DNA of 64,000 nt. Origin: Verrucomicrobiaceae bacterium (lineage in GTDB: Bacteria > Verrucomicrobiota > Verrucomicrobiia > Verrucomicrobiales > Verrucomicrobiaceae). A model generated the notes under the pieces. The model was not told the DNA's origin and did no database searches. It saw only the letters and a list, made by a program, of their open reading frames with translations. The stretch lies in the NCBI GenBank assembly GCA_024232965.1, contig JACKQF010000004.1, forward strand, positions 310,001 to 374,000, read 5' to 3'. Every line of letters starts with the position of its first letter. The first letter of the stretch is position 1. The position numbers and the translations under genes are program-made. Shown here one piece after another: positions 44,397 through 51,792 of the stretch.

Positions 44397-44749
44397 GGCT
44401 TATCGCAATGACAAGCCCGAATAATGTTACCAAAGGTCACCCTGACAACTACCCCAATTGAAAACAACTTGGGATGTTGTAAGGCGATTGAACTTCACAA
44501 TTGAATCCTTTTGACAGCATAGTCAGGCGTGTGGCACGCCGGATCTTGTTAAATCGCAAACCTCATCAAGTGGAAGCTCCTCGCACGGAACAATCATCAT
44601 CGCCTTGTCCATGAATGCGCCGCAGGCTTTGCCAGTTCAGGCAACCGGTCGAAGAGCGTGTTCTTGGCCACATCGGCAATGAACAAGCCGTTCCTTTCGA
44701 CAAGACAGTGGACGGCGTCACCGCGTTTGGTTGAGATTAGGTTAGCCCC
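44397..44749. other. intergenic region between the replication operon and the P63C gene
   Basis: AT-rich part (44400-44520) that probably holds the replication-operon promoter, with TTGTAAGGCGATTGAAC-like sequence but no boxes that can be fixed. The rest (44523-44749) holds the decayed frame described separately. Confidence 0.4.
44523..44749 (-). pseudogene. possible frameshifted gene remnant
   Basis: A minus-strand open stretch with protein-like sequence (RGDAVHCLVERNGLFIADVA, then NTLFDRLPELAKP) runs to a stop at 44597. The next frame then continues with FMDKAMMIVPCEELPLDEVC to a stop at 44523. This looks like one gene broken by a frameshift. No start codon and no family recognised, so it is uncertain whether it was ever a gene. 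Confidence 0.25.
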
Positions 44750-44820
44750 GGAATGCTTGCAGCACAAAATTACAAATGCTTGCTTGCAAGCATTTGTAAT
44801 TTGATTTATGGAATGCTTGC
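44750..44820. promoter_or_regulatory. cluster of 9-bp AATGCTTGC boxes with a perfect 36-bp palindrome
   Basis: Three direct copies of AATGCTTGC (44752-44760, 44775-44783, 44812-44820) and one inverted copy (44786-44794). The central pair form a perfect inverted repeat with 17-bp arms, AAATTACAAATGCTTGC, at 44767-44783 and 44786-44802, separated by TT. The last copy directly abuts the P63C start codon. This fits an operator set for an autoregulated gene, or iterons of an origin next to the replication genes. Confidence 0.8.
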
Positions 44821-44821
44821 T

Positions 44822-45826
44822 ATGAATAAGTCAGACTTCAATGAAAACAGCCTGCAATCGCAGGGCGGAAAAGCGAGAGCCGCCAAACTGTCGCCAGAGC
44901 AACGCTCAGAAATCGCGGCAACAGCAGCCGCCAAACGGTGGAGCCTCCCCAGGGCATCCCATGAAGGAAATATCCACATCGGGGAGATAACCATCCAAAG
45001 TGCCGTCCTTGAAGATGGACGTCGAGTCCTCACGCAGAGTGATTTTATGATAGCGCTTGGTCGATCAAGACAAGCCAAAGGGAGGGCGTACTATGCGGGC
45101 GACGTCAACCTTCCAGTGTTCCTTACGGCTCAAAACTTGAAGCCGTTTATTGACAGCGAGCTACATGTGACATCGAGTCAAATTGAGTTCAAGCCTCTCA
45201 AGGGAGCGAGAGCCTTTGGGTATCCGGCAGATCTCTTACCGAAGGTGTGCGAGGTGTTCCTGAAGGCCCGTGACGCAGGAGTCTTGGTGGCAGGGCAAAC
45301 GCACATTGCCCGCCAAGCTGACGTTTTGATGAGAGGTCTAGCGCATATCGGTATCATAGCCCTGGTAGATGAAGCCACCGGCTACCAAGACGTCAGAGAT
45401 CGCCAAGCTCTCCAAACAATCCTGGAGAAATACATAACTGATGAGTGGGCGCGATGGACCCGCCGATTTGACCCAGAATTCTACAAGCAGCTTTTCCGGC
45501 TGCGTGGAATTCCTTTTCCGCCAAGCACTGGAACACGAAAGCCCTCTTATGTTGGGCACTGGACAAATGATATTGTCTATGCCCGCTTGGCTCCAGGCAT
45601 TCTCAAGAAGCTAAAAGAAGTCAATCCAAGAGCAACTTCAGGTTCCCGATCAAGGAAACACCACCAACATCTCACGGAAGACATCGGCGCTCCCGAACTT
45701 CAGCAGCACCTCTCAAATATTATTTTCTTGATGAGGACTTGCACAAATTGGGAGGAATTCAAAACCAAGCTAGACATCGCATCGCCAAAGTTTGGTGACA
45801 CCATGGCCTTGAACCTCACAGACTGA
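44822..45826 (+). CDS. P63C-domain protein
   Basis: Protein of 334 residues from ATG 44822 (MNKSDFNENS). An earlier in-frame ATG at 44753 lies inside the box cluster and would translate the operator. An N-terminal basic region with GGKARAAKLSPEQRSEIA resembles the small motif of plasmid and phage proteins that precedes a DNA-binding part. The P63C domain (about 195-265) has LVDEATGYQDVRDRQALQTI and FDPEFYKQLFRLRGIPFP, its defining pieces. P63C proteins are frequent in phages and integrated elements; their biochemical role is unknown to me. It is the only plus-strand gene of the element, ends at a strong terminator, and may bind the adjacent boxes. Confidence 0.85.
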   Translation: MNKSDFNENSLQSQGGKARAAKLSPEQRSEIAATAAAKRWSLPRASHEGNIHIGEITIQSAVLEDGRRVLTQSDFMIALGRSRQAKGRAYYAGDVNLPVFLTAQNLKPFIDSELHVTSSQIEFKPLKGARAFGYPADLLPKVCEVFLKARDAGVLVAGQTHIARQADVLMRGLAHIGIIALVDEATGYQDVRDRQALQTILEKYITDEWARWTRRFDPEFYKQLFRLRGIPFPPSTGTRKPSYVGHWTNDIVYARLAPGILKKLKEVNPRATSGSRSRKHHQHLTEDIGAPELQQHLSNIIFLMRTCTNWEEFKTKLDIASPKFGDTMALNLTD

Positions 45827-45864
45827 AGTGTCTGGCTCTGCCACCACATTCGCAAATACACCTT

Positions 45865-45902
45865 GAGCCGCAGAGACACCAGCCTCTGCGGCTCTTGTTT
45901 TG
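45865..45902 (+). terminator. intrinsic terminator after the P63C gene
   Basis: Perfect 11-bp stem GAGCCGCAGAG / CTCTGCGGCTC, 8-nt loop, then TTGTTTTG. It begins 38 nt after the P63C stop, and lies between two convergent genes. Confidence 0.88.
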
Positions 45903-45951
45903 CTGGCCCTCGTCGTCGCCGAATAGTAGCCCCTTAGGGGCTGAGTCACAT

Positions 45952-47394
45952 TTAACACGTTCCGCAATCGGCATGACTCACTGCCGCCGAATCCAATTGG
46001 CATCCCGGCAGGAACTCCGCAGCGAGTTCAACGGCACCCTTCGCCAGATTCGCTACTTGCGCCATCGGGGCAATATCACCCGACTTTTTCCGCTTTCTCT
46101 TTTCGGCTGCCGGATAGACTTCACGGAATTCAATGGCCGCCTCCTTGCCAGAAAATTTGGCTCGTAAACGCAAAGCCGCCAACGCCTTGAAGCCCGCATT
46201 CACTCGCCCTTTTTGCATTCTTAACGCGCTGCCGCCAGCCGCCCGAAATTCAGTCAGATCATCATGCAGATGCGCACGCCGCCACTTCAACCAATCCGCA
46301 AAGCTCGCAATGATCTCGTCATCAGAAAAATTCAGGCAAACACACATGTCCAGCGCCTCCGAAAGGATCGGAAGTCCAGGTGCATCGTCATGCCTTTCGG
46401 CCAAGATCATCCTCCCCGGCCTCCCATCATTGAAGCTGAACTCTGGCCTTCCGGTATCTTCATCCCATTCCCGCGCAAACTGAATAGGATCGTCATACGG
46501 CCATCCTGGCCCATCAGCCGCCATGTCCGCGTAGGACAGACTCAGTCTCTCGCATTCCTTTCCCCTCTTGCGCTCGATCTCCTTCATCTTCTCAACCAAT
46601 TCGAACTTCTTAGCACTGGGCGCTCGGCACCACGGCACATCATCGGCTATCCAATCCGTATCGAAACACCGCGCCCCAAATGGCAAGCGATTCAATATCA
46701 ACTGGAGAAACTCATTCGCGGCCTTCCATGACTGCCTCTCTTTTCCATTGCCCGAATTCACAGCGATAAACGACACGTTGCAGCTCGCCAGCCTTGCCCG
46801 TTCGCGGGCCGTATTCAGGGCTTGTTTTGCCTCCCAGATCTTGAGAGTCGCAAGCAATCCTGCACGCGCCGACTGCATGTCGGCATTCTCCATGACTTCC
46901 GACTGTGCACACATCGCACGAAATTCCCTTTCCCTCCGCTCCACCTCTTCTTCCGCGTCTAACTCTTCACGTCTCGCCGTCGCCTCCTTCGTCTCCCACT
47001 CTTTTGCCTCTGCCAAACCCTTGTTGTATATGCGACACGCCTCCCGCACAGCAGCAGATTCCCGCGCCAATTCATGAACTAAGGCCACCTTCCGCACTTC
47101 CAACGGCTCCTTCATTATCTCTGTGAAATCCCAGTCATCAGCCGTCAACCGCGCTGGATTGCGAGGCGCTCCACCTGACGGGGGAGACGGCGGGGGATAG
47201 TGCTGAATTTGATATCCCAGAACCTGATTCATGGTCAGATAGCCCTTTTCCACTGCCAAAGGTTCCGCGCTCGTTTGATACATCCAAGCACCGTCCTTTG
47301 TAGGCCAAACCGCTGTAACCTGCCGCCGTCCGCCCCTTTCCTCGATCACATCACCCACCTTGTACGGTGGCACTTCGCTCTCGTCATCACTCAT
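45952..47394 (-). CDS. large hypothetical protein of the element
   Basis: Protein of 480 residues from the ATG at 47394 (MSDDESEVPPYKVGD); an ATG three codons earlier is possible. The first ~60 residues (VGDVIEERGGRRQVTAVW) look like a small beta-barrel or SH3-like fold. A highly charged helical section follows (about 105-200; EWETKEATARREELDAEEEVERRERE region), predicted coiled coil. The rest is mixed, with FAREWDEDTGRPEFSF and DDEIIASFADWLKWRR. The C-terminus contains KRKRKKSGD and three terminal cysteines in HADCGTC. No family recognised. It lies 278 bp from the integrase gene; function unknown. Confidence 0.7.
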   Translation of the reverse strand: MSDDESEVPPYKVGDVIEERGGRRQVTAVWPTKDGAWMYQTSAEPLAVEKGYLTMNQVLGYQIQHYPPPSPPSGGAPRNPARLTADDWDFTEIMKEPLEVRKVALVHELARESAAVREACRIYNKGLAEAKEWETKEATARREELDAEEEVERREREFRAMCAQSEVMENADMQSARAGLLATLKIWEAKQALNTARERARLASCNVSFIAVNSGNGKERQSWKAANEFLQLILNRLPFGARCFDTDWIADDVPWCRAPSAKKFELVEKMKEIERKRGKECERLSLSYADMAADGPGWPYDDPIQFAREWDEDTGRPEFSFNDGRPGRMILAERHDDAPGLPILSEALDMCVCLNFSDDEIIASFADWLKWRRAHLHDDLTEFRAAGGSALRMQKGRVNAGFKALAALRLRAKFSGKEAAIEFREVYPAAEKRKRKKSGDIAPMAQVANLAKGAVELAAEFLPGCQLDSAAVSHADCGTC

Positions 47395-47672
47395 AACTTG
47401 CACATCTCAGATTGATTCCACCCCGGCGGGGGAGGGTGGAAGGTTCCGCGTTCATTGCCTCCAAGGACGAAGGCATCCCCAGCCGACGCCCGCCGTCCAA
47501 TCCATCTTGTCCTAAGCGGGTATCGGTGGACGGAAGCATAGGCGGACTTGGCGTTATAGTTGCGCGTCCGTCCACTGAAAAAAATCCCCCGGCGAGGGAA
47601 GCCCCGCACTGGTAGAAAAGAGAGAGAATCCCCTCCTTCTTCTTGTGGCCCGTTCCGGTTCATTCCTTGCCC

Positions 47673-48833
47673 TCAGATCACCGGCAATGAATCCACCGCC
47701 TTCCGCTTCGCCTCGCTCTCGATGTGGGTGTAATGGGCGCTCATCTCCGCGCTTTCGTGACCCACCAAGTCCTGCACGATGGCTGGAGAGATCCCTGCAT
47801 TCTTCATCATCGAAACCGCCGAATGCCTCAAGGAATGGAAGCTCAATGCGTTCAACTCCCGCCGCGCCCCGTCCCTCCCCTCCTTTTTTGCATGATGTTT
47901 TGGCACCTCAGCCCGCAGGCCACACCGCGCCAGCATCTCCCCGAATTCGCGGGACAGGTGGGACACACCAAGCCCCGCCGCCCTAGGGTGGACAAATGCC
48001 GCCGGATCATCGTCAACGTCTAAGGACGCCAGATGGTCTTTCAACGGCCCGCAGATAGGCACCAGCACCCGCCGCCCGGTCTTGCGCGTGGTGAATTGGA
48101 TCTCATCCGCCAGCAAGTTCACCTGCCCCCATTGCAGCGCGGCCAAGTCCCCCAACCGCTGCCCAGTGTAGAGGCCAAACCTCACCAGCGAAACCCATTC
48201 GCTTCCCTCTGCCTCCACCATGATTTTTCCCAATTCCTTCAAGGTGAAACCCCGGCGAGCGCTGGCCTTTTCCGTCAACAACAGCGCCACATCATCGCAG
48301 GGATTTTCGAATGTCAGCCGCTCCCGCATCGCCTCCTTGAAGAAGATTCGAAGGCACTTCATTGCATGATTAGCCGTCGCAGGATGGGACACCGCCGCCA
48401 GATGGTCCCGATACGCTTGGATATGCTTCTTCTCGATCCTGAAGATTTCCATTTCAACCTTCTCCCCCAGCCACGCCTTGAACTTCGTTGCCGCCGTCGT
48501 GTAGGCCGCCAGAGTTGCGGTGCTCACCTCGCTCTTTCTGCGCTTTAGGTAGGCGTCCAGGAAGCTCCCCACCGCCACAGCCTCCATTTCCTCCCCGGTG
48601 ATTTCCTTCACCAGATTCCCGCAAAGGTTGAAGATTTGCGAAGTCGTCAAACGCCGCCGGTGGGCCTTCTCCATTTCATCCGCTATCCGCAGCGCCGCCG
48701 CCCGGTTCTTCTCCGTCGCCGCGATCTTCGTCGATTTCTTCCGCTGCTTGCCCTGGCCATCGGTATAGCACGCGACCCAATACTTGCTTTCAGGATGTTT
48801 CCAAAGTGACGCCATGCCGCCATTTTGCGCCAT
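47673..48833 (-). CDS. int: tyrosine integrase of the element
   Basis: Site-specific tyrosine recombinase of 386 residues (a start six codons later, at MASLWKHP, is equally plausible). The N-terminal part is an arm-binding-like domain with YWVACYTDGQGKQRKK, followed by a SAM-like core-binding domain (about 85-185; FLDAYLKRRKSE...ATLAAYTTAATKF). The catalytic domain carries the first arginine in YTGQRLGDLAALQW, HSLRHS for the H-x-x-R pair, GHESAEM with the second histidine, and the nucleophile in HYTHIE. All key residues are present. Gene lies 107 bp inside attR, as expected for an enzyme that recombines the tRNA-Arg 3' end. Confidence 0.95.
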   Translation of the reverse strand: MAQNGGMASLWKHPESKYWVACYTDGQGKQRKKSTKIAATEKNRAAALRIADEMEKAHRRRLTTSQIFNLCGNLVKEITGEEMEAVAVGSFLDAYLKRRKSEVSTATLAAYTTAATKFKAWLGEKVEMEIFRIEKKHIQAYRDHLAAVSHPATANHAMKCLRIFFKEAMRERLTFENPCDDVALLLTEKASARRGFTLKELGKIMVEAEGSEWVSLVRFGLYTGQRLGDLAALQWGQVNLLADEIQFTTRKTGRRVLVPICGPLKDHLASLDVDDDPAAFVHPRAAGLGVSHLSREFGEMLARCGLRAEVPKHHAKKEGRDGARRELNALSFHSLRHSAVSMMKNAGISPAIVQDLVGHESAEMSAHYTHIESEAKRKAVDSLPVI

Positions 48834-48940
48834 CGTCTTCTAATAATCCAGCTAATAATAACACTGTTATTTTTACCCTCTTAGTGACCGCTGAAACCTT
48901 GTATTTACGTTGATCCACACCACCAAATAACCCTTGGGGG

Positions 48941-48972
48941 AAATCCAGGTTCGATTCCTGGCGGGGATACCA
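48941..48972 (+). repeat. attR (32-bp direct repeat of the tRNA-Arg 3' end)
   Basis: Perfect copy of 38275-38306, without the 5' two-thirds of the tRNA. It marks the right edge of the element, 22 bp before the stop of the YkgJ-type gene. Confidence 0.95.
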
Positions 48973-48993
48973 GCATGGCCATGGTCGCGAAGA

Positions 48994-49440
48994 TTACTTC
49001 CCGTCCAACACAACTGCGATGGCATCTGGCAAATCTCGAGATCCCTGACCTTGGATCTTTTCATCAAGTGCATCCAGGCGTTGGATCAAATCTGCCACTT
49101 CCCGACGGGGATACATTCCACCGGCGGCGGTGCAGAAGTGGGTGCGGCAGCCAAACGGGCGGTGGGCGTAGATCGTGCAGCGTCCGTCTTTCCCCAACAA
49201 TGGGCAGGCTCCATCGGGATGGGGCTTGACTGCCTTCCGACCGCTGGCTCGCACTCCGACAGCGGCATAGAGTGCTTCGGCGCGGGTAACCAGTGGGAGT
49301 TCCCCGGTGAGTTGGAAGCGACAGCAAGTGGTGCGCGCCTCGCAACGCCGCTGCGAGGGCCGCTGAGTCAGCGCATCATAAATCGAGCGGACCTCTTCCA
49401 AAACGGCGGGATCAACCGATGGGGAGGATCGCCGCGCCAT
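48994..49440 (-). CDS. YkgJ-family cysteine-cluster protein
   Basis: Protein of 148 residues with the zinc/iron-chelating cysteine cluster: C33, C39-C40 (CEARTTCCRF), C79 (ACPLL), C88 (RCTIY) and C98/C103 in RPFGCRTHFC. The pattern CxxxxxCC...C...C.IY..RP..CR matches the family; its biochemical role is not settled, though it probably binds a metal. It is the chromosomal gene that abuts the element's right end, transcribed toward it, and intact. It follows nuoC on the same strand after 30 nt. Confidence 0.88.
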   Translation of the reverse strand: MARRSSPSVDPAVLEEVRSIYDALTQRPSQRRCEARTTCCRFQLTGELPLVTRAEALYAAVGVRASGRKAVKPHPDGACPLLGKDGRCTIYAHRPFGCRTHFCTAAGGMYPRREVADLIQRLDALDEKIQGQGSRDLPDAIAVVLDGK

Positions 49441-49470
49441 TGGATGGATTCAGGGTGCGGCAGCAATCGC

Positions 49471-50043
49471 TTACTTGAGCGCGCCGCGAGACCGGGGTTC
49501 GCGAGAGACCGTGTCCCCGCCTGAGCAGGTGACGAAGGGACCGCCTTCCAGTGGAGCGATGCCGGTAAAGGCGACCTCCGGCATATCGCTGGGAATGCCT
49601 TCGAGAGGGAAATCCTTGCGCAGTGGGTGGAAGGGATAGCCTTCCCACATAAGGATGCGGCGCAGATCAGGGTGCCCCTCAAAGTCGATGCCCATCATGT
49701 CATAGGCCTCGCGCTCGTGCCAATTGGCTGTGGCCCAAATGTCGGAAACTGTCGGCACGCTTTCGTCTTCGCTGACGGCGGCTTTCACTCGCAGGTGCTG
49801 ATTGTGACCGTATCCGTAGAGCTCATACACCATCTCAAAGCGTGGCTCGCGGCCCATGTGATCGACGCTGGAAACGTCCACCAGAAAGTCAAAGCCCAGC
49901 TCTCCGTTGCAATGCTTGAGCAATGCCTTCAGGGAGCCAAGAGCGACTGTCACGGTGTGTTCCCCACGAAACTCAGTGGTGGCCGTTACGGCGCTGCCAA
50001 ACTTTTCTTGGAGGGCTTGAGCGATCTGTGCTGCGGTCTTCAT
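49471..50043 (-). CDS. nuoC: NADH-quinone oxidoreductase subunit C
   Basis: Complex I 30-kDa-type subunit of 190 residues from the ATG at 50043 (MKTAAQIAQAL). The conserved middle and end are present: ATANWHEREAYDMMGIDFEGHPDLRRIL and WEGYPFHPLRKDFPLEG, the family fingerprint (split here by a single unmarked join). It sits on the inner side of the peripheral arm next to NuoB/NuoD. The stop of nuoB lies 30 nt upstream. No nuoD follows; the next gene is the YkgJ-type gene. Confidence 0.94.
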   Translation of the reverse strand: MKTAAQIAQALQEKFGSAVTATTEFRGEHTVTVALGSLKALLKHCNGELGFDFLVDVSSVDHMGREPRFEMVYELYGYGHNQHLRVKAAVSEDESVPTVSDIWATANWHEREAYDMMGIDFEGHPDLRRILMWEGYPFHPLRKDFPLEGIPSDMPEVAFTGIAPLEGGPFVTCSGGDTVSREPRSRGALK

Positions 50044-50073
50044 TCCAGAGGGAAACAAGGTGGGAAGAGGGGA

Positions 50074-50604
50074 TCAGGCGAGGCTGTCGATCAGCTGTTT
50101 CTTTTGATCCATGAAGGAAGACTCCCCTTCAATCTTGCGCTGGAGACGCAGCAGACCTTCGATCAGTGCCTCGGGCCGTGGAGGGCAGCCGGAAATATAA
50201 ATATCCACTGGGATCAATTGGTCGATCCCCTGCAGCACTGCGTAGCTGCGATACATGCCACCACTCGAAGCGCAGGCACCCATGGCGATGCACCATTTTG
50301 GATCGGGCATCTGGTCCCAAATGCGCTTCACTGCGAGCGCCATCTTGTAAGTAACAGTCCCGGCAACGATCATGACGTCACTCTGGCGAGGAGAAAAGCG
50401 CATCACTTCCGCTCCAAAACGGGACAAATCGTAGCGGCTACAGGCGGCGGCCATCATCTCGATCGCGCAGCAGGCCAAGCCCATCGGCATTGGCCAAAGC
50501 GAGTTCTTCCGCATCCAGTTGATGGCTGCGTCGAGCTTGGTGATGATCACATTTCCCTCGATCTTCGAATCGTAGGCGGCGTGGATTTGTTCAGGAGCGA
50601 CCAT
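50074..50604 (-). CDS. nuoB: NADH-quinone oxidoreductase subunit B
   Basis: Complex I 20-kDa-type subunit of 176 residues, start at ATG 50604 (MVAPEQIHAAYDSK). It carries the N2 iron-sulfur ligands: tandem C45-C46 in GLACCAIEM, C111 in GACASSGG and C140 in SGCPPRPE, all intact. N2 passes electrons to quinone. nuoA is not upstream: the next gene is divergent. Only nuoB-nuoC are in the window, so the other complex I genes must lie elsewhere. Confidence 0.95.
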   Translation of the reverse strand: MVAPEQIHAAYDSKIEGNVIITKLDAAINWMRKNSLWPMPMGLACCAIEMMAAACSRYDLSRFGAEVMRFSPRQSDVMIVAGTVTYKMALAVKRIWDQMPDPKWCIAMGACASSGGMYRSYAVLQGIDQLIPVDIYISGCPPRPEALIEGLLRLQRKIEGESSFMDQKKQLIDSLA

Positions 50605-50769
50605 GGAAAAAAGGCGTGCGCGGGGCTTTGGGGGACTGGGACGAATACCCGCCCGGGGGACGGGGGGCAACTAGTTTGTGAAAAGTTTCACAAGCTACTT
50701 TCCCCAGCTTTCACGCCCAGTAGGATGGGCTTGAGCCGCCCAAAATCGCCCAAACTGCCTCTTAGACCC

Positions 50770-51639
50770 ATGCCCTCCCTCGAACTCCCCATCCGAGCCG
50801 CCACGGAAACCGCCATCGCCCACGGCATCACGCCGGACCGGTGCGATATCCTGCAAAACGGCAGCACTCTGGTTCTCCGCCTCACGGACAGCTTGGTGGC
50901 GCGGGTCGTGCAGGACGCGCAGGGCCCCCGCCAAGGCACGGAGTGGTTTGCCCGGGAAAATGCCATCGCCCTGCACCTGACCCGCCAGGGTGCCCCAACC
51001 ATCCCGCTGCATCCAGACCTGCCACCCGGGCCCCATGAACACCTGGGCTACCCGATGAATTTCTGGCAATTCGTCACCCGCATCGACGCCGAACCCAATC
51101 CCGCGCAAATCGGCTCCACCCTGCATCGATGCCACGAGATCATGCGCAGCTTTCCCGAACCGCTGCCAGCTCTCGCCATCATTACAGAGAGCCTATCCAT
51201 CCTCCAGGACCGCGCCCTTTTTCCCGAGCCTGTCTCCCAGATGTTGCGTGACCACCTCAGCAAGTCGCTCGACTCTCTCGGTCACCTGCCCCACCAACCC
51301 CTGCACGGGGACGCACATTTGGGGAATCTCATGAACACCACCACCGGGCTGCTCTGGACTGACTGGGAGGACACCTTCGCCGGCCCCATCGAATGGGACG
51401 TCGCATCCGTCATCTAGAATGCCCAAATCCTCGACGACGACCAAGCCACCGTGGAATCCATCCTGGCTGCCTATCGCGAAGCAGGAGGTCAGATCAATGC
51501 CGCCGCCCTGGATCAATGCCTCATCGCACGCGCAGCGGTCATGACGGCTTGGTATCCCATCCTCTACCCAAATCCCAACGCCGAACGCCAGTCCAGACTC
51601 GCGCGCAGGCTCGACTGGCTCCAAGAAAAGCGCAGGTGA
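50770..51639 (+). pseudogene. aminoglycoside-phosphotransferase-family kinase interrupted by an in-frame TAG
   Basis: From ATG 50770 (MPSLELPIRAAT) the frame runs 215 codons to a TAG at 51415-51417, and then stays open in the same frame for 73 more codons to a TGA at 51637. The family's catalytic loop LHGDAHLGNLMNTTTGLLW and the metal-binding aspartate in TDWEDTFAGPIEWD are present before the TAG. The part after it (DQATVESILAAYREAGGQIN) is the expected family C-terminus. One substitution, for example in a Trp or Gln codon, explains this. A functional truncated protein, read-through or a sequencing error are alternatives. Small-molecule kinase; substrate unknown. Confidence 0.75.
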
Positions 51640-51646
51640 TCGCGGG

Positions 51647-51784
51647 TTATTTTGGCGACGCCGGGGCAACAGCAGCCGCCTCAATCCCGAACAAAGGGAG
51701 CGACTTCTGCACCGATTGGTAAACGCCCCAACCCAGCGGCACCGTGATCCAGATCCAAGCGATTAACAGCGTGACAGTTTTCAT
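51647..51784 (-). CDS. small partner protein of the OFA transporter (MFS small-subunit type)
   Basis: Gene of 45 codons, too short for usual gene finding. The start MKTVTLLIAWIWITVPLGWG forms one transmembrane helix, and the tail (VYQSVQKSLPLF...) is short, matching the small single-helix proteins that accompany oxalate/formate-antiporter-family transporters. Its ATG is 8 nt after the transporter's stop, in the same direction. It probably helps assemble or stabilise the transporter. Confidence 0.8.
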   Translation of the reverse strand: MKTVTLLIAWIWITVPLGWGVYQSVQKSLPLFGIEAAAVAPASPK

Positions 51785-51792
51785 GGGATAAA

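Larger units (their letters stand above)
38275..48972. mobile_element. 10.7-kb integrative element in tRNA-Arg(CCT)
   Basis: The left boundary is the 3' part of the tRNA-Arg gene; the right boundary is a perfect 32-bp copy of it at 48941-48972, beginning AAATCCAGG and ending GGGATACCA. The spacing is 10,666 bp. A tyrosine integrase gene lies beside the right copy. Cargo on the minus strand: a membrane protein, serine recombinase, two paralogous small membrane proteins, the ATPase/primase/small protein/AlpA-like block, a 483-residue protein and the integrase. One P63C gene is on the plus strand. No structural phage, terminase, relaxase or type IV secretion genes are seen. It is best described as a small replicating integrative element, possibly a phage satellite. 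Confidence 0.9.

Noticed and set aside
44753..44821. ATG at 44753 as start of the P63C gene
   Set aside because: It would translate the palindrome and the 9-bp boxes, giving low-complexity residues; the ATG at 44822 directly follows the last box.
38275..48972. Complete prophage or conjugative element
   Set aside because: No capsid, portal, terminase, tail, lysis, relaxase or type IV secretion gene can be seen.
49627..50769. Plus-strand extension in front of the phosphotransferase, antisense to nuoC and nuoB
   Set aside because: Conserved nuo genes occupy the other strand, and the kinase homology starts only at the ATG 50770.
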